Shown here: in pieces, positions 18,823 to 27,478 of the stretch | Layout of the letters: every line of letters begins with the position of its first letter | How positions within the stretch are numbered: position 1 is the first letter of the stretch | Source of the DNA: AP-15 sp963733945 | GTDB taxonomy: Bacteria; Pseudomonadota; Alphaproteobacteria; ATCC43930; CGMCC-115725 | Assembly (NCBI GenBank): GCA_963733945.1 | Contig: CAVTFD010000011.1 | Span: forward strand, 124,001-188,000 | Direction of reading: 5' to 3' | Length of the DNA stretch: 64,000 nucleotides | Notes under the pieces: model-generated | Seen by the model: only the letters and a program-made list of their open reading frames with translations | Databases searched by the model: none | Told to the model about the DNA's origin: nothing | Made by a program: the position numbers and the translations under genes

Positions 18823-20133
18823 ATGATGAGCGATGTACGACCCGTTGTGGTGACCGTGACTGGACTGGAAGTCGATACGGAAATCGCGGGACCAGCTGAC
18901 GGCCCACAAATAAAAGTCGCAGAACCAGCCGAAGAGACCCTACCCACGGCGCAAGCCTCCGCTTCTCCAGCCCCAACTCCATATATATTGGTGGAGGGCG
19001 GCGAAGGCTCGTACCCGAATTTCTTCCAGCTAACGCGAGCTTCGGAACAACGAGATCCTACTACCAACGAAGCGTTTTTCTGCCGATCGATTAACGATGT
19101 CCTTCGGGCAGCAGAAACTTATGGTGGTGTGTCGGATCTCGATAAGCAGTCGGATCTCGATAAGCAGATGGTCGCTCTGCGGGACGCCTTCGCATCCGAT
19201 GCCCGCGACATCGCTGATCGGTTCTTGAAGGGTGAGAATCCATTACAGTCCATCGAAGATTTCGCGTCGCGCAACGGAGAATTTACGAACGCGATCAAAG
19301 CCCTTTCTGATGCGGAAAGTGTAGATAGGGTAGTAAATATAGAGCGGGACAGTAAAGGTGTCGTTGAAGACATCCAATTTAACCTACGGAATTATCGGCT
19401 AAATAAATCGCAAGAGCAGTTATTCGTCGATATCCAAAAAGTGATAACTGTGATAAAAGTAGTGTTCTCATCTAGATTGCAAAGCCGGGGCGCTCAGAGT
19501 GCAACCTCTGTTTATAAAAGAAATGATTATCTTCGCAAAATATCTGAAATCGCGATGACGGGCTTGGCGTCGCCAGATAAAGTCCGATATGCCAAGCTTG
19601 CCTTGGAAGGATTTAAGAATGAGTTCGTCTCTTTGGAGGCAAACTCTGTAAAGAATCAATATATGAAAGTTCTCGGGCGTCGTGTGGTGGTCGGTGTATT
19701 AGGTTTTCTTTTTATCCTAGCACTGGTTTTGTGGGTGCCACCCCGGTGGTTTCCAGGCGTGTCAATACCAAATTCTTTCCAATTATTTCCTCTTTTGGCC
19801 GCTGGTGCGTATGTAGGGACGTGGCTGTCATTTGCTATCAGACGGGTTATTCTGAACTTCGAAGATCTGGCACTCCTAGAGGACGACAGACTAGATCCAA
19901 CAGCTCGTCTCTTCTTTGTAGTTCTTCTAACTCTTGTGGTCGGGTTGTTAATCGTCACAAAGGTGGTCGGTATCAAAATCGGAGAAGTCGCTCTTGATCT
20001 TTCCCAAGTGTCGATGGCTATTTTGATTGGATTGCTCTGCGGGATTTCTGAGCGAGCGTTGGCAGGGGTGGTCAAAACCCGCTCAGAGGAATTCGTGGGG
20101 CGAATAGGCGGTACGGCGAGAACGGAGCCGTAG
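18823..20133 (+). CDS. Unrecognised four-helix membrane protein, AT-rich and probably acquired
   Basis: 436 residues; I do not recognise a family. Residues 1-60 are Pro/Ala/Glu-rich and probably disordered. Residues 85-275 are soluble and mostly helical. Four hydrophobic segments follow at about 287-305, 319-338, 361-380 and 396-414, in two hairpins, and the protein ends GISERALAGVVKTRSEEFVGR. There is no signal peptide, so the soluble half is probably cytoplasmic. A double ATG follows the GGGGAGG site at 18811. Base composition differs sharply from neighbours: lines at 19381-19440 and 19501-19560 are 37% and 35% GC, against 68% for 14641-14700. Together with the transposase relic downstream, this indicates horizontal transfer. 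Confidence 0.75.
   Translation: MMSDVRPVVVTVTGLEVDTEIAGPADGPQIKVAEPAEETLPTAQASASPAPTPYILVEGGEGSYPNFFQLTRASEQRDPTTNEAFFCRSINDVLRAAETYGGVSDLDKQSDLDKQMVALRDAFASDARDIADRFLKGENPLQSIEDFASRNGEFTNAIKALSDAESVDRVVNIERDSKGVVEDIQFNLRNYRLNKSQEQLFVDIQKVITVIKVVFSSRLQSRGAQSATSVYKRNDYLRKISEIAMTGLASPDKVRYAKLALEGFKNEFVSLEANSVKNQYMKVLGRRVVVGVLGFLFILALVLWVPPRWFPGVSIPNSFQLFPLLAAGAYVGTWLSFAIRRVILNFEDLALLEDDRLDPTARLFFVVLLTLVVGLLIVTKVVGIKIGEVALDLSQVSMAILIGLLCGISERALAGVVKTRSEEFVGRIGGTARTEP
19132..19167 (+). repeat. Perfect 18-bp tandem duplication inside the membrane-protein gene
   Basis: The 18-mer TCGGATCTCGATAAGCAG occurs twice head to tail (19132-19149 and 19150-19167). It is in frame and encodes SDLDKQSDLDKQ at about residues 104-115. 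The copies are identical, so the duplication is recent, and it lies in a hydrophilic region where length change is tolerable. Confidence 0.9.
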
Positions 20134-20664
20134 TAATGGCCTTCCGTATAAGATTGGCCTTTTGGAAAAAACGGAATGGCGTCATGGTCGCTCCTGCCGA
20201 CCCGGTTCGGCCTATCAGACAATGCCGTACCACCATTGAGAATGCGACGGAGATGGCGCTTCGAGTGATCTTGATAGATATTCAGAGCAATAAGATGGTG
20301 CAGTCTCCTCCATTTGTAGGGATTGCAGGTCGAACATGCCAGCGCGTCAAGCTGCAAAGGACAAATTGCAGTGGGGCCATTAGGGTGGAGGTGACGGCGG
20401 GCGCGGGTCAGGCATCTAGGTGGGGGTGGGTCGCAACCCCTCGGGTTGACGGTGGGGGAGTTGGGGGGTACCCCCCGCGATCAAAATTAGAGCGGCAGAC
20501 CTCCGTCGATCCAATCTAACGCAGGCTTAAGACCAACTTGGTTTCCCACGTTTGGACTCGGATCGTCGCTCGCACCGGGGACCACGAACCTTCCTTCTAC
20601 GGGGCAACCCCGCACCACCGCTATTAAAACTGAAGGGAGCCAAGTCCCCATACTACGGTGACAG
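20134..20664. other. Non-coding stretch between the membrane protein and the transposase relic
   Basis: An open frame of 127 codons (20136-20519) exists but shows no conserved motif and becomes a Gly/Arg/Thr low-complexity tail, so I do not call it. A perfect 14-bp palindrome of six G, TA and six C sits at 20463-20476. The right end (about 20650-20680) carries TACGGTGACAGTTGACAGG just before the transposase relic, the kind of sequence that often flanks RAYT-type elements. Confidence 0.45.
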
Positions 20665-21015
20665 TTGACAGGATTGCGCCGCAGCTATAGCCATCTCGCA
20701 CATCGGCTGAAGGAAGCACAGGCATTACGCGGATCGCGCGTTGTTGTGCCGGACTTGCCCCACCATGTCACCCAGTGCGGTAATCGGCGCGAGCCGATGT
20801 TTTTCGTAGCCGACGACTACCGCCTCTATCGGCGACTGGTCGCCGCGGCGGCGCGCCGCGCCGGCACCGTAGTCTGGGCCTATAGCCTGATGCCCAATCA
20901 CGTCCACCTGCCAATCATGCCCACTCGGCGTGATGCTGGCGGACGCAGACGGGGTGCGGGCGAGTTTTGCCGAAGCGCACCGGCGCTACACCGGGGCTAT
21001 CGACGCTCGGTTCCG
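20665..21015 (+). pseudogene. IS200/RAYT-type (Y1) transposase fragment
   Basis: The frame reads VVVPDLPHHVTQCGNRREP, then DYRLYRRLVAAAARRAG and YSLMPNHVHL, the hallmark N-terminal half of REP-associated tyrosine transposases, with the HUH metal site (NHVH). Near 20935 the frame is lost; the next frame carries DADGVRASFAEAHRRYTGAIDARFR, the correct continuation. Similarity stops at ARFR, about 21015, before the catalytic Tyr helix. The element is therefore frameshifted and truncated, and cannot be active. The boundary joins directly to a ferredoxin-tail fragment. Confidence 0.85.
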
Positions 21016-21090
21016 GTTGAGCTGCCGCCCGACGGCAACATTCTGATTTGCTGCAGTCAGCCCCAGAACGACATTGTCATCGATTTGTGA
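21016..21090 (+). pseudogene. Orphan C-terminal tail of a 2Fe-2S ferredoxin domain
   Basis: These 24 codons encode VELPPDGNILICCSQPQNDI plus VIDL, nearly the same as the end of the MOSC/ferredoxin protein at 18343-18414 (PPPDGNILICCSQPQGDI plus ALDL). The DNA has diverged at many third positions, so it is not a fresh copy; it is a relic of a second, related gene. It continues the reading frame of the transposase relic. The final cluster-ligand Cys is present but the rest of the domain is missing. Confidence 0.75.
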
Positions 21091-21171
21091 ACCGACCCTC
21101 GGCCAGCCCACCGGCAGAGGACCCGAACGAGCGAGCCGTGCGCCCGTTCGGATCGGCTTAAATCGGCTTTG

Positions 21172-22416
21172 TTACTCCGCCGCTTCTCGGGTTGGTTGGG
21201 CGAGACCGCTCATATAGTCGATGCTGACCGGCTGGTTGGTCTCGAACGGGCTTTTCAGGTCGAACTCCTTGGCCATCTCGCGCACCGCCGGGAACACCTC
21301 CTGCCCCATCAGACGGATGCAGGTCTTGGCGTCTTCATGCGACACGGTCCCGTCATTTCCCCACATGCCGAGGATGCCGGGCCGGGTCTCTTCGAGCAGG
21401 ATGCGCAATTTGGCGATCACCTGTTTTGGCGTGCCGGCGATGATCATCAGATCTTCGAGCTGTTTTGCCAGCTCCGGCCGGTAACGCGGGTTTTTTGACC
21501 GGCCAGAGGCGAACTCGACAAAGGCGCGGCGGTTTTCGGGACTGCCATAACCCGAGGGCGTGCTCCACACCGGATGGGCAAGGCCGGTGAATTCGCCCTG
21601 CATCCATCTGAACTGGGCGGCGTTGGCGAGCGCCTTCTCCTCGGTCTCGGCGACGTGGATCTGTTTCAGCATGCCGTGATAGTCGGGACCCGGAGTAAAG
21701 CCGGCCTCGGCTGCGACGTTGTCGTAGATCTGCCAGATCTGCTTGGTGCGGTCGATCGGGGTGTTGAGCGCGATATAGGGATAGGCGTGTTGCGCCGCCC
21801 AGACGATCGTCTCGGGGCTGATGACGCCCGGGATCCACACCCGCGGATGCGGCTTTTGCAACGGCACGGCCCACGGGTTGACGACGCGGTGCTGGTAATG
21901 CGTCCCTTCCCAGCGGAACGGGCCCTGGCGCGTCCACGCCGCGACGATCAGATCGTGCGCCTCCTGAAAGCGCTCGCGGTTGTAGGCCGGGCTGACGCCG
22001 GCGGCCAATTGCTCCTGGCCGCCACCGCGGACAAAACCCGACACCAGCCGGCCCCTCGAGATCATGTCGATCATCGACAATTCCTCGGCGAGCCGCACCG
22101 GGTTCTCGGCCAGCGGCAACGGATTGCCGAGCAGGATGATTTTCGCGGTTTTGGTCGCCGCGGCGAGGATCGAGGCAAAGACGTTGCATTTTGCCTGCAT
22201 GCAGAACGGGGCGTTGTGATGCTCGTTCAGCATGAAGCCGTCGATGCCCATCTCTTCGGCATAAAGGTAATGCTCAAGGTATTCGTTATAGAGCCGACTG
22301 CCGGCGACCGGGTCGAAGTATTTGTTGGAGAACATCAGCGCCGTGGCGCCGAATTCGAGCCCTATATCGGCCGGATAGGCAGACATCGGCTGTTCGGTGA
22401 AGTACATTAGTTGCAT
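21172..22416 (-). CDS. LLM-class flavin-dependent monooxygenase (luciferase-like)
   Basis: 414 residues. The N-terminus MQLMYFTEQPMSAYP, the block EYLEHYLYAEEMGIDGFMLNEHHNAPF, and the segment MIDMISRGRLVSGFVRGGG are typical of bacterial luciferase-like TIM-barrel monooxygenases that use reduced FMN from a separate reductase. The conserved NEHH and the barrel-closing GTPKQVIAKL segment are present. Substrate classes range from alkanesulfonates to long-chain aldehydes, and nothing here decides. It is transcribed as a single gene. Confidence 0.92.
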   Translation of the reverse strand: MQLMYFTEQPMSAYPADIGLEFGATALMFSNKYFDPVAGSRLYNEYLEHYLYAEEMGIDGFMLNEHHNAPFCMQAKCNVFASILAAATKTAKIILLGNPLPLAENPVRLAEELSMIDMISRGRLVSGFVRGGGQEQLAAGVSPAYNRERFQEAHDLIVAAWTRQGPFRWEGTHYQHRVVNPWAVPLQKPHPRVWIPGVISPETIVWAAQHAYPYIALNTPIDRTKQIWQIYDNVAAEAGFTPGPDYHGMLKQIHVAETEEKALANAAQFRWMQGEFTGLAHPVWSTPSGYGSPENRRAFVEFASGRSKNPRYRPELAKQLEDLMIIAGTPKQVIAKLRILLEETRPGILGMWGNDGTVSHEDAKTCIRLMGQEVFPAVREMAKEFDLKSPFETNQPVSIDYMSGLAQPTREAAE

Positions 22417-22588
22417 GCGTTTCTCCGTCTCCGGCGTTGCCCCGCGAGTCGCGCGGCGCTACCGAAGTCTGTCACAAATTTCGCGACGGGTGCGGGATTT
22501 TTGCCCTGCGGATTTGCCGCTGGCGGCGCGATCTGCCGGCACCGCCCGGACGGGGAGCCCAGCGGAACGGCAGCCGCTGCTGAGGTGA

Positions 22589-24650
22589 CTAGGGGATAAA
22601 GCCGATCGCGCGGCGCATGAAATTATAGCCGAGGGCGGTGAACGACGCGCGCTCGCGATTGTCCTTGCCATAGCCGTGTCCGCCGGCGGCAGGCTCGTAG
22701 AAATAGGCCTCATAGCCCATCGCCTGCAACTTTGCCGCCATTTTGCGGGCATGGCCGGGATGGACGCGATCATCGCGCCGGCTCGTCGCAAGCAGGATTG
22801 GCGGGTAATGCTGGCCCGGGACGGCGGCGTGATAGGCGGAGATCTCTTTCAGGAACATGCCAATCTTCAGGATTATCGGGGTCGCCATATTCGGCAATCC
22901 AGCTCGCCCCGGCATGCAATTTTGAATAGCGGCGCATGTCGATCAGAGGGATGGTGCAGAACAGCGCGCCAAATCGCTCCGGATAGCGGGTCAGCATGTT
23001 GGTGATCAGGATGCCGCCATTCGATCCGCCCTCGGCGGCGATACGGCCGGGCCGGGTCACCCCGCGGCGCACGAGGTCGGCGGCGACCGCGGCGAAATCG
23101 TCGTGCGAAAGACGCTTGCCTTCCCGGCGCCCGGCGTCATGCCAGGCGGTGCCGAACTCGCCGCCACCCCTGATATTGGCGACGACCCCGGTGCCGCCGC
23201 GCTCCAGCCACAGCTTGCCGACGGCCGGGTTGTAGTAAGGCAATTGCGAGATGCGGAACCCGCCATAGCCGGAAAGATGGACCGGAGCCTCGCCGGTCTC
23301 TCCGGGCGGTCCGACCTGGGTGTAGGGGATCCGGGTGCCGTCGGCGGAGACCGCTTCGTGGCGGGTGACGACAAGGCCGGCCGGGTCGAAGGCCTGCGGC
23401 GCCCGCTTCAGCAGTTCGGGCGCGGCAGCGGGGCGCACCAGGAACAGCGAGGCCGGGGTCAGCGGGTCCTGCGCGCTGGCCAGAAGATCACCGTTCGACT
23501 CCTCGGTCCGCACATCAAGCGGCCAGGCGTTGGCGACGCCGAATTCGGGCAGCCCGGTGATGGCTCCGCACGACCAGCCGGTAGCGGACGGGGTCAGCGC
23601 CTCGAATACCGGCTTCAGGTCGTCGAGCACGCTCAGAACCAGCCGGCCGCCGCACCAGAAGAACCCTTGCAGGGCGCGCCGCTCGGCCGGCTCGAAGAGC
23701 TTGGTGAAGTGGCGATCGCCGGCGAGGAAAGCCGCCAAGGAAATGCCGAGGACGGTGTCCGGCGCGTAGGTGTCGCCGCCGACGGTCCACGGGGTCCGGC
23801 GCCTGACCGCGAGCCAGCCGTGATGCCACGTGACCCACGCATCGGTCGGGAGGTCGATCCGGGTCTTGGGGCCGGTGCGGTCGCCGATCCGAAGCACGGC
23901 GTCGAAGAAGCCGAGCCGCTCGACATATACCAGCCGCTCTTCGACCTTGCTTTCGCGGTCGACATCGGCCCAGACCGCCATATGGTCGGCATCTGTCGCA
24001 AAAATGACCGGGGCCGCGAGCGGGTCGTCCCCCCGCCGCCACAGTCGCACGGTGCGCGCATACCCCGAATTGGTCGCCATGCCCTCGCCAAGGGCCGAAG
24101 ACAGCAGCAACGTGTCGCGATCGAGCCAGGCGGCGCCGCCCTTGGCCTCCGGCAGGAAGAAACCTCCGGGAACGAACTCGCGCGCGGACAGGTCGAACTC
24201 GCGCAGCACCACCGCATCGGCCCCGCCGCGCGACAGCATCACAATGGCGCGGTCATGACTGCCCGGGATCGTCGTCGCCCCGCTCCAGGTCCAGTCTTCG
24301 CCTTCCCGTGCCGAAAGCCCGTCGAGGTCGAGCAGAATTTCCCACTCCGGGGTCGCGCTGCGGAAGCTGTCGAGCGTCGTCGCCCGCCACAGGCCGCGGG
24401 AATGCGCGGCATCCTTCCAGAAGTTGAAAACCCGGGCGCTGCGCCGCGCGATCAGCGGAATGTTGTCTGGCCGGTCGAAGATCGCGGTAAGGATGTCTCG
24501 ATCGGCGGCAAAGCGCGCATCGCCGAAACGCGCCAAGGTCGCTGCGTTCTCCGCCTCGACCCAGGCTAGCGCCCGTTCGCCGTCGATCTCTTCGAGCCAG
24601 AGGTATGGGTCGTCGTCGGGCGCGTCGATGGTCGGGCGCGGATCAATCAT
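22589..24650 (-). CDS. Prolyl oligopeptidase family serine peptidase (S9), frameshifted near the C-terminus
   Basis: The full product is about 686 residues. The N-terminal part is a beta-propeller; the alpha/beta hydrolase domain carries the catalytic Ser in EGGSNGGILITN, the Asp in SRRDDRVHP and the His in GGHGYGKDN. The frame from 24650 is lost at about 22852-22862 after DPDNPEDW, where one extra base turns the expected FLKEISAYH into HVPERDL; the second frame then supplies the Asp and His and ends at 22589. All three catalytic residues exist, so a sequencing error is as likely as inactivation. Family members cleave short proline-containing peptides. The N-terminus shows no signal peptide. 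Confidence 0.88.
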
Positions 24651-24745
24651 CAGCGTGCCCTTACTGCGTCCAGCATTTCAGCCACCAACGTGGGTAAGGC
24701 GGCCGGTCCCAGTTTACGTAAGTTATGGGATGCCGGAAGGTGGGA

Positions 24746-25171
24746 TCAGGGGTGTTGCGGAGCGATGCGCACGATCACGTCGACGCGGCGGATCTCGGTC
24801 CCGTCCGGCGCCAGCGGAAGCCCGCTGACAGTAACCTCCCGCGCCGGGATGTCCTGCAGCAATCCGTTCGCTTCGCAAAAGAAGTGGTGGTGATCGGCGT
24901 TGTTGGTGTCGAAATACGAGCGGCCCGGCTCAACCACGACTTCGCGCAACAGCCCGGCCTCGGTGAATTGATGCAAGGTGTTGTAGACGGTCGCAAGCGA
25001 AACCGGGATCGCCGCGGCCGCGGCCTCGCCGTGCAGCTGCTCGGCCGTCACGTGGCGGTCGCCGTTCTCGAAAAGGAGGCGGGCCAGGGCGAGGCGTTGG
25101 CGCGTGGGCCGCAAACCCACGGCGTGCAGACGCTCTCGGGCGGTGGACGAAGGAGGCAGCATCACGTTCAT
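24746..25171 (-). CDS. irr: Fur-family iron/heme-response regulator, Irr-like
   Basis: 141 residues. The winged helix VGLRPTRQRLALARLLFENG and SLATVYNTLHQFTEAGLL is typical of Fur. The segment SYFDTNNADHHHFFCEANG with the three-His run, followed by LQDIPAREV, matches Irr of alphaproteobacteria, where the His cluster takes part in heme-dependent turnover and the protein represses iron-using genes under iron limitation. The zinc-binding CxxC pairs of Fur are absent, in agreement with Irr. An inverted repeat covers the start, suggesting autoregulation. Confidence 0.88.
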   Translation of the reverse strand: MNVMLPPSSTARERLHAVGLRPTRQRLALARLLFENGDRHVTAEQLHGEAAAAAIPVSLATVYNTLHQFTEAGLLREVVVEPGRSYFDTNNADHHHFFCEANGLLQDIPAREVTVSGLPLAPDGTEIRRVDVIVRIAPQHP

Positions 25172-25190
25172 ATTACATATATGTGATGCT
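25158..25190. promoter_or_regulatory. Inverted repeat over the irr start, candidate operator
   Basis: AGCATCAC (25158-25165) and GTGATGCT (25183-25190) form a perfect 8-bp inverted repeat with an AT-rich 17-bp spacer that includes the palindrome ACATATATGT (25175-25184). It covers the irr start codon and about 20 bp upstream, so bound protein would block initiation. AT-richness and symmetry fit a Fur/Irr-type operator, but it does not match a known box exactly. Confidence 0.45.
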
Positions 25191-25228
25191 ATCGAAGATA
25201 ATTAAACGCCAGCCGATCGCCAGCCGCT

Positions 25229-26629
25229 TCAGTCGCCGGTCTGCAGGCGTTCGACCAGCTCGCGCACCGTCGGCACATAGCCGTTGGCATAAAACGGGTC
25301 GGAGGCGAAGCGATAGCCGTTGTGCCCGGCAAACATCAGCTGCTGCTCGACATCATCCGAGTGACGGATCGCCTGTAAGGTCTTCTGAATGCAGTAACTG
25401 CGCGGATCGGCTTTCTTGCCGGTCGTGCCGCCTTCGTTTTGCGCCCAGTTCGAGAATTGGCAGGCGCTGAGGCAGCCCATGCAGTTGATCTGGTCGGTGC
25501 GCAGCTCGAGCGCCTTTTGCGGAGTGACAAAGATCAACGTCGAGTCGGGGGTGCGCAAGGCTTCGGTAAATCCGGCCGCGACCCATAGCTCGGCCGATTC
25601 CCTGTCGTGGGGCGTCAGATAGACGACTCGACCGCGCGCACCGACGTGGAAGCGCGCCACATGCTCTCCGACCGGCTCTACCGAATATGCGACCTGGCGC
25701 TCCGAGCGCTGCTGCAGCTCGTTTAGAAAACCGTTGCGCACCGCCGAGGAATAAAATCCGGTCGGGCTGAACCGGTTGAGATAGACATCACCCTCGCCCA
25801 AGGTCAGCAGTTTGCGCTTCCATACAGCCGAGATCGGGCTTTCCTGGGTCACCAGCGGCCGAGTGCCGAATTGGAAGGCGACAGGGCCAAGCTCGGGATT
25901 GTCGATCCAATCGCTCCACTCACGCAGGTACCACAGCCCGCCCGCCATGAAGATCGGAGTCGCGGCGAGCCCGAACTCGACCATCAGATTGCGCAGTTCG
26001 CGAACCCGCGGATAGGGCGTCTCTGGAAGCAGCGGATCCTCGCTGTTGGACAGCCCGTTATGGCCGCCGGCAAGCCACGGGTCCTCATAGACCACGCCGC
26101 CGAGCCAGTCCCAGAATTTGTGGTAAGCGCGTTTCCATAATGCCCGGAACGCGCGCCCCGACGATACGATCGGATAATAGTGGACGCCATAGCGGGCGCA
26201 GATCTCGGCAATCTTGTAGGGCATGCCGGCGCCACAGGTAACGCCGTGAATGAGGCCCTTGGCGCCTTCGAGCACGCCGTGCAGAACGCGCTCGGCGGCC
26301 GCCATCTCCCACAACACGTTCATGTGGATGCGGCCTTCGCCGTTGCCGCGCTCATGGGCGACACGCGCTTGCTGGATGCCGCCGGCGATTGCATAGGCGA
26401 CGAGTTCCTCGTGCCGCTCGCGCCGGGTGCGTCCGTGATAAAGCTGCGGGATCAGCTGGCCTGCTTCGCCGTAGCTGTCGGCATTGACCCCGGAGAAGGT
26501 GCCGACGCCCCCGGTTGCGGCCCAGGCACCCGAGCTCTCGCCATTCGACACCGAGATGCCCTTGCCGCCTTCGACGAGCGGCAGCACCTCGCGCCCAGAG
26601 ATGACAAGCGAATTAAGCGGCTTCACCAC
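25229..26629 (-). CDS. NPD-family (nitronate monooxygenase-like) flavoprotein with a Cys cluster
   Basis: 466 residues, longer than the roughly 330-370 of typical nitronate monooxygenases. The barrel core is visible in GGKGISVSNGESSGAWAATG, LIHGVTCGAGMPYKIAE, GVHYYPIVSSGRAF, AGGHNG and PIFMAGGLWY. A C-terminal extension contains CMGCLSACQFSNW plus a further Cys in SYCIQKTL, which could hold a metal or an Fe-S cluster. NPD-type enzymes use FMN, and this longer subgroup is uncharacterised as far as I know. It overlaps the GDPD gene by 7 nt and lies 57 bp upstream of irr. Confidence 0.82.
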   Translation of the reverse strand: MVKPLNSLVISGREVLPLVEGGKGISVSNGESSGAWAATGGVGTFSGVNADSYGEAGQLIPQLYHGRTRRERHEELVAYAIAGGIQQARVAHERGNGEGRIHMNVLWEMAAAERVLHGVLEGAKGLIHGVTCGAGMPYKIAEICARYGVHYYPIVSSGRAFRALWKRAYHKFWDWLGGVVYEDPWLAGGHNGLSNSEDPLLPETPYPRVRELRNLMVEFGLAATPIFMAGGLWYLREWSDWIDNPELGPVAFQFGTRPLVTQESPISAVWKRKLLTLGEGDVYLNRFSPTGFYSSAVRNGFLNELQQRSERQVAYSVEPVGEHVARFHVGARGRVVYLTPHDRESAELWVAAGFTEALRTPDSTLIFVTPQKALELRTDQINCMGCLSACQFSNWAQNEGGTTGKKADPRSYCIQKTLQAIRHSDDVEQQLMFAGHNGYRFASDPFYANGYVPTVRELVERLQTGD

Positions 26630-27423
26630 AGCGCTCCCTGACGCATTGCTGGAGCCGAGCCCGAGGTGTCGGCAGAGCGCGACGCCCCATCTGACGCCCC
26701 GTCAAGGATCAAGTGGGGAACATCCGAAAACACGGAAGCAACCCCCCAGCCGAATAGCTCACGCGCCCGCGCCGCATCGTTGACCGTATAGGCGAGCACA
26801 GAATAGCCCGATTCGCGGATTTCGGCCACGATGGCGGGCCGCAGACGCCGGTGCTCGGCATGGATCGTTACGCAGCCGAGGCTTTCGGCGCGAATCCGCC
26901 AATGTCGTGGGAGCCCGCGCACGATCAGCCCGCGTGCGATCGCCGGGGCGCGCTCGCGCGCCGCCGCGAGGGCCGCCGGCAGAAAGCTCGAAACCAGCAG
27001 CGCCGGGAGCTGCGGCGGCCACAATCGGGCAAGCAGGTCGCCCGCCGCCGCCCCAGTTTCCGCCTCACGGCCACGGCCGGCCTTGAGCTCGACATTGGCG
27101 CCGAGGCCGAGTTCGCCCAGAACATCGATCGCCTCCGCCAAAGTCGGCACGCGTTCACCCGTGAAGGACGGCCCAAACCAGCCGCCGGCGTCGTGCCGCC
27201 GAATCATCGACAAGGGCAACGCCCGCGCCTTGCCGCGGCCATCCGTCGTTCGTTCGAGCCGCTCATCATGCAGCAGGATCAATTCGCCGTCGGCGGTCAG
27301 GCGCACATCGAACTCGACCCAACGGCAGCCGAGCGCCTGGGCCCGGCGCAGTCCGCCAAGCGTGTTTTCCGGGGCGCAACCGGCTGCGCCGCGGTGACCG
27401 ATTACCGACGGGAACGGCGGCAT
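26623..27423 (-). CDS. Glycerophosphodiester phosphodiesterase
   Basis: 266 residues from the ATG at 27423. The active-site blocks are SVIGHRGAAGCAPENTLGG, WVEFDVRLTADGELILLHDE and ANVELKAGRG; the catalytic His, Glu and Asp/Glu metal ligands are all present. The enzyme releases glycerol-3-phosphate from deacylated phospholipids; no signal peptide is seen, so it acts in the cytoplasm (UgpQ type). The frame is open 14 codons further upstream without family similarity. It lies downstream of pnp on the same strand and overlaps the NPD gene. Confidence 0.92.
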   Translation of the reverse strand: MPPFPSVIGHRGAAGCAPENTLGGLRRAQALGCRWVEFDVRLTADGELILLHDERLERTTDGRGKARALPLSMIRRHDAGGWFGPSFTGERVPTLAEAIDVLGELGLGANVELKAGRGREAETGAAAGDLLARLWPPQLPALLVSSFLPAALAAARERAPAIARGLIVRGLPRHWRIRAESLGCVTIHAEHRRLRPAIVAEIRESGYSVLAYTVNDAARARELFGWGVASVFSDVPHLILDGASDGASRSADTSGSAPAMRQGALW

Positions 27424-27478
27424 GGCGGCAAGTGCTGGGCCGTCCCGCCCGAGCCGGGTCGGCACCAGGGTCGCTAAC

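Noticed and set aside
20463..20476. Palindrome of six G, TA, six C
   Set aside because: Symmetric, but without T-run, repeats or a neighbouring gene start; chance or structural role cannot be separated.
20136..20519. 127-codon frame after the membrane-protein gene
   Set aside because: No conserved motif, low-complexity Gly-rich end, and it lies in a region with no other coding sign.
23103..24569. 488-codon plus-strand frame opposite the prolyl oligopeptidase
   Set aside because: Antisense of conserved catalytic and propeller sequence; no start context or motif.
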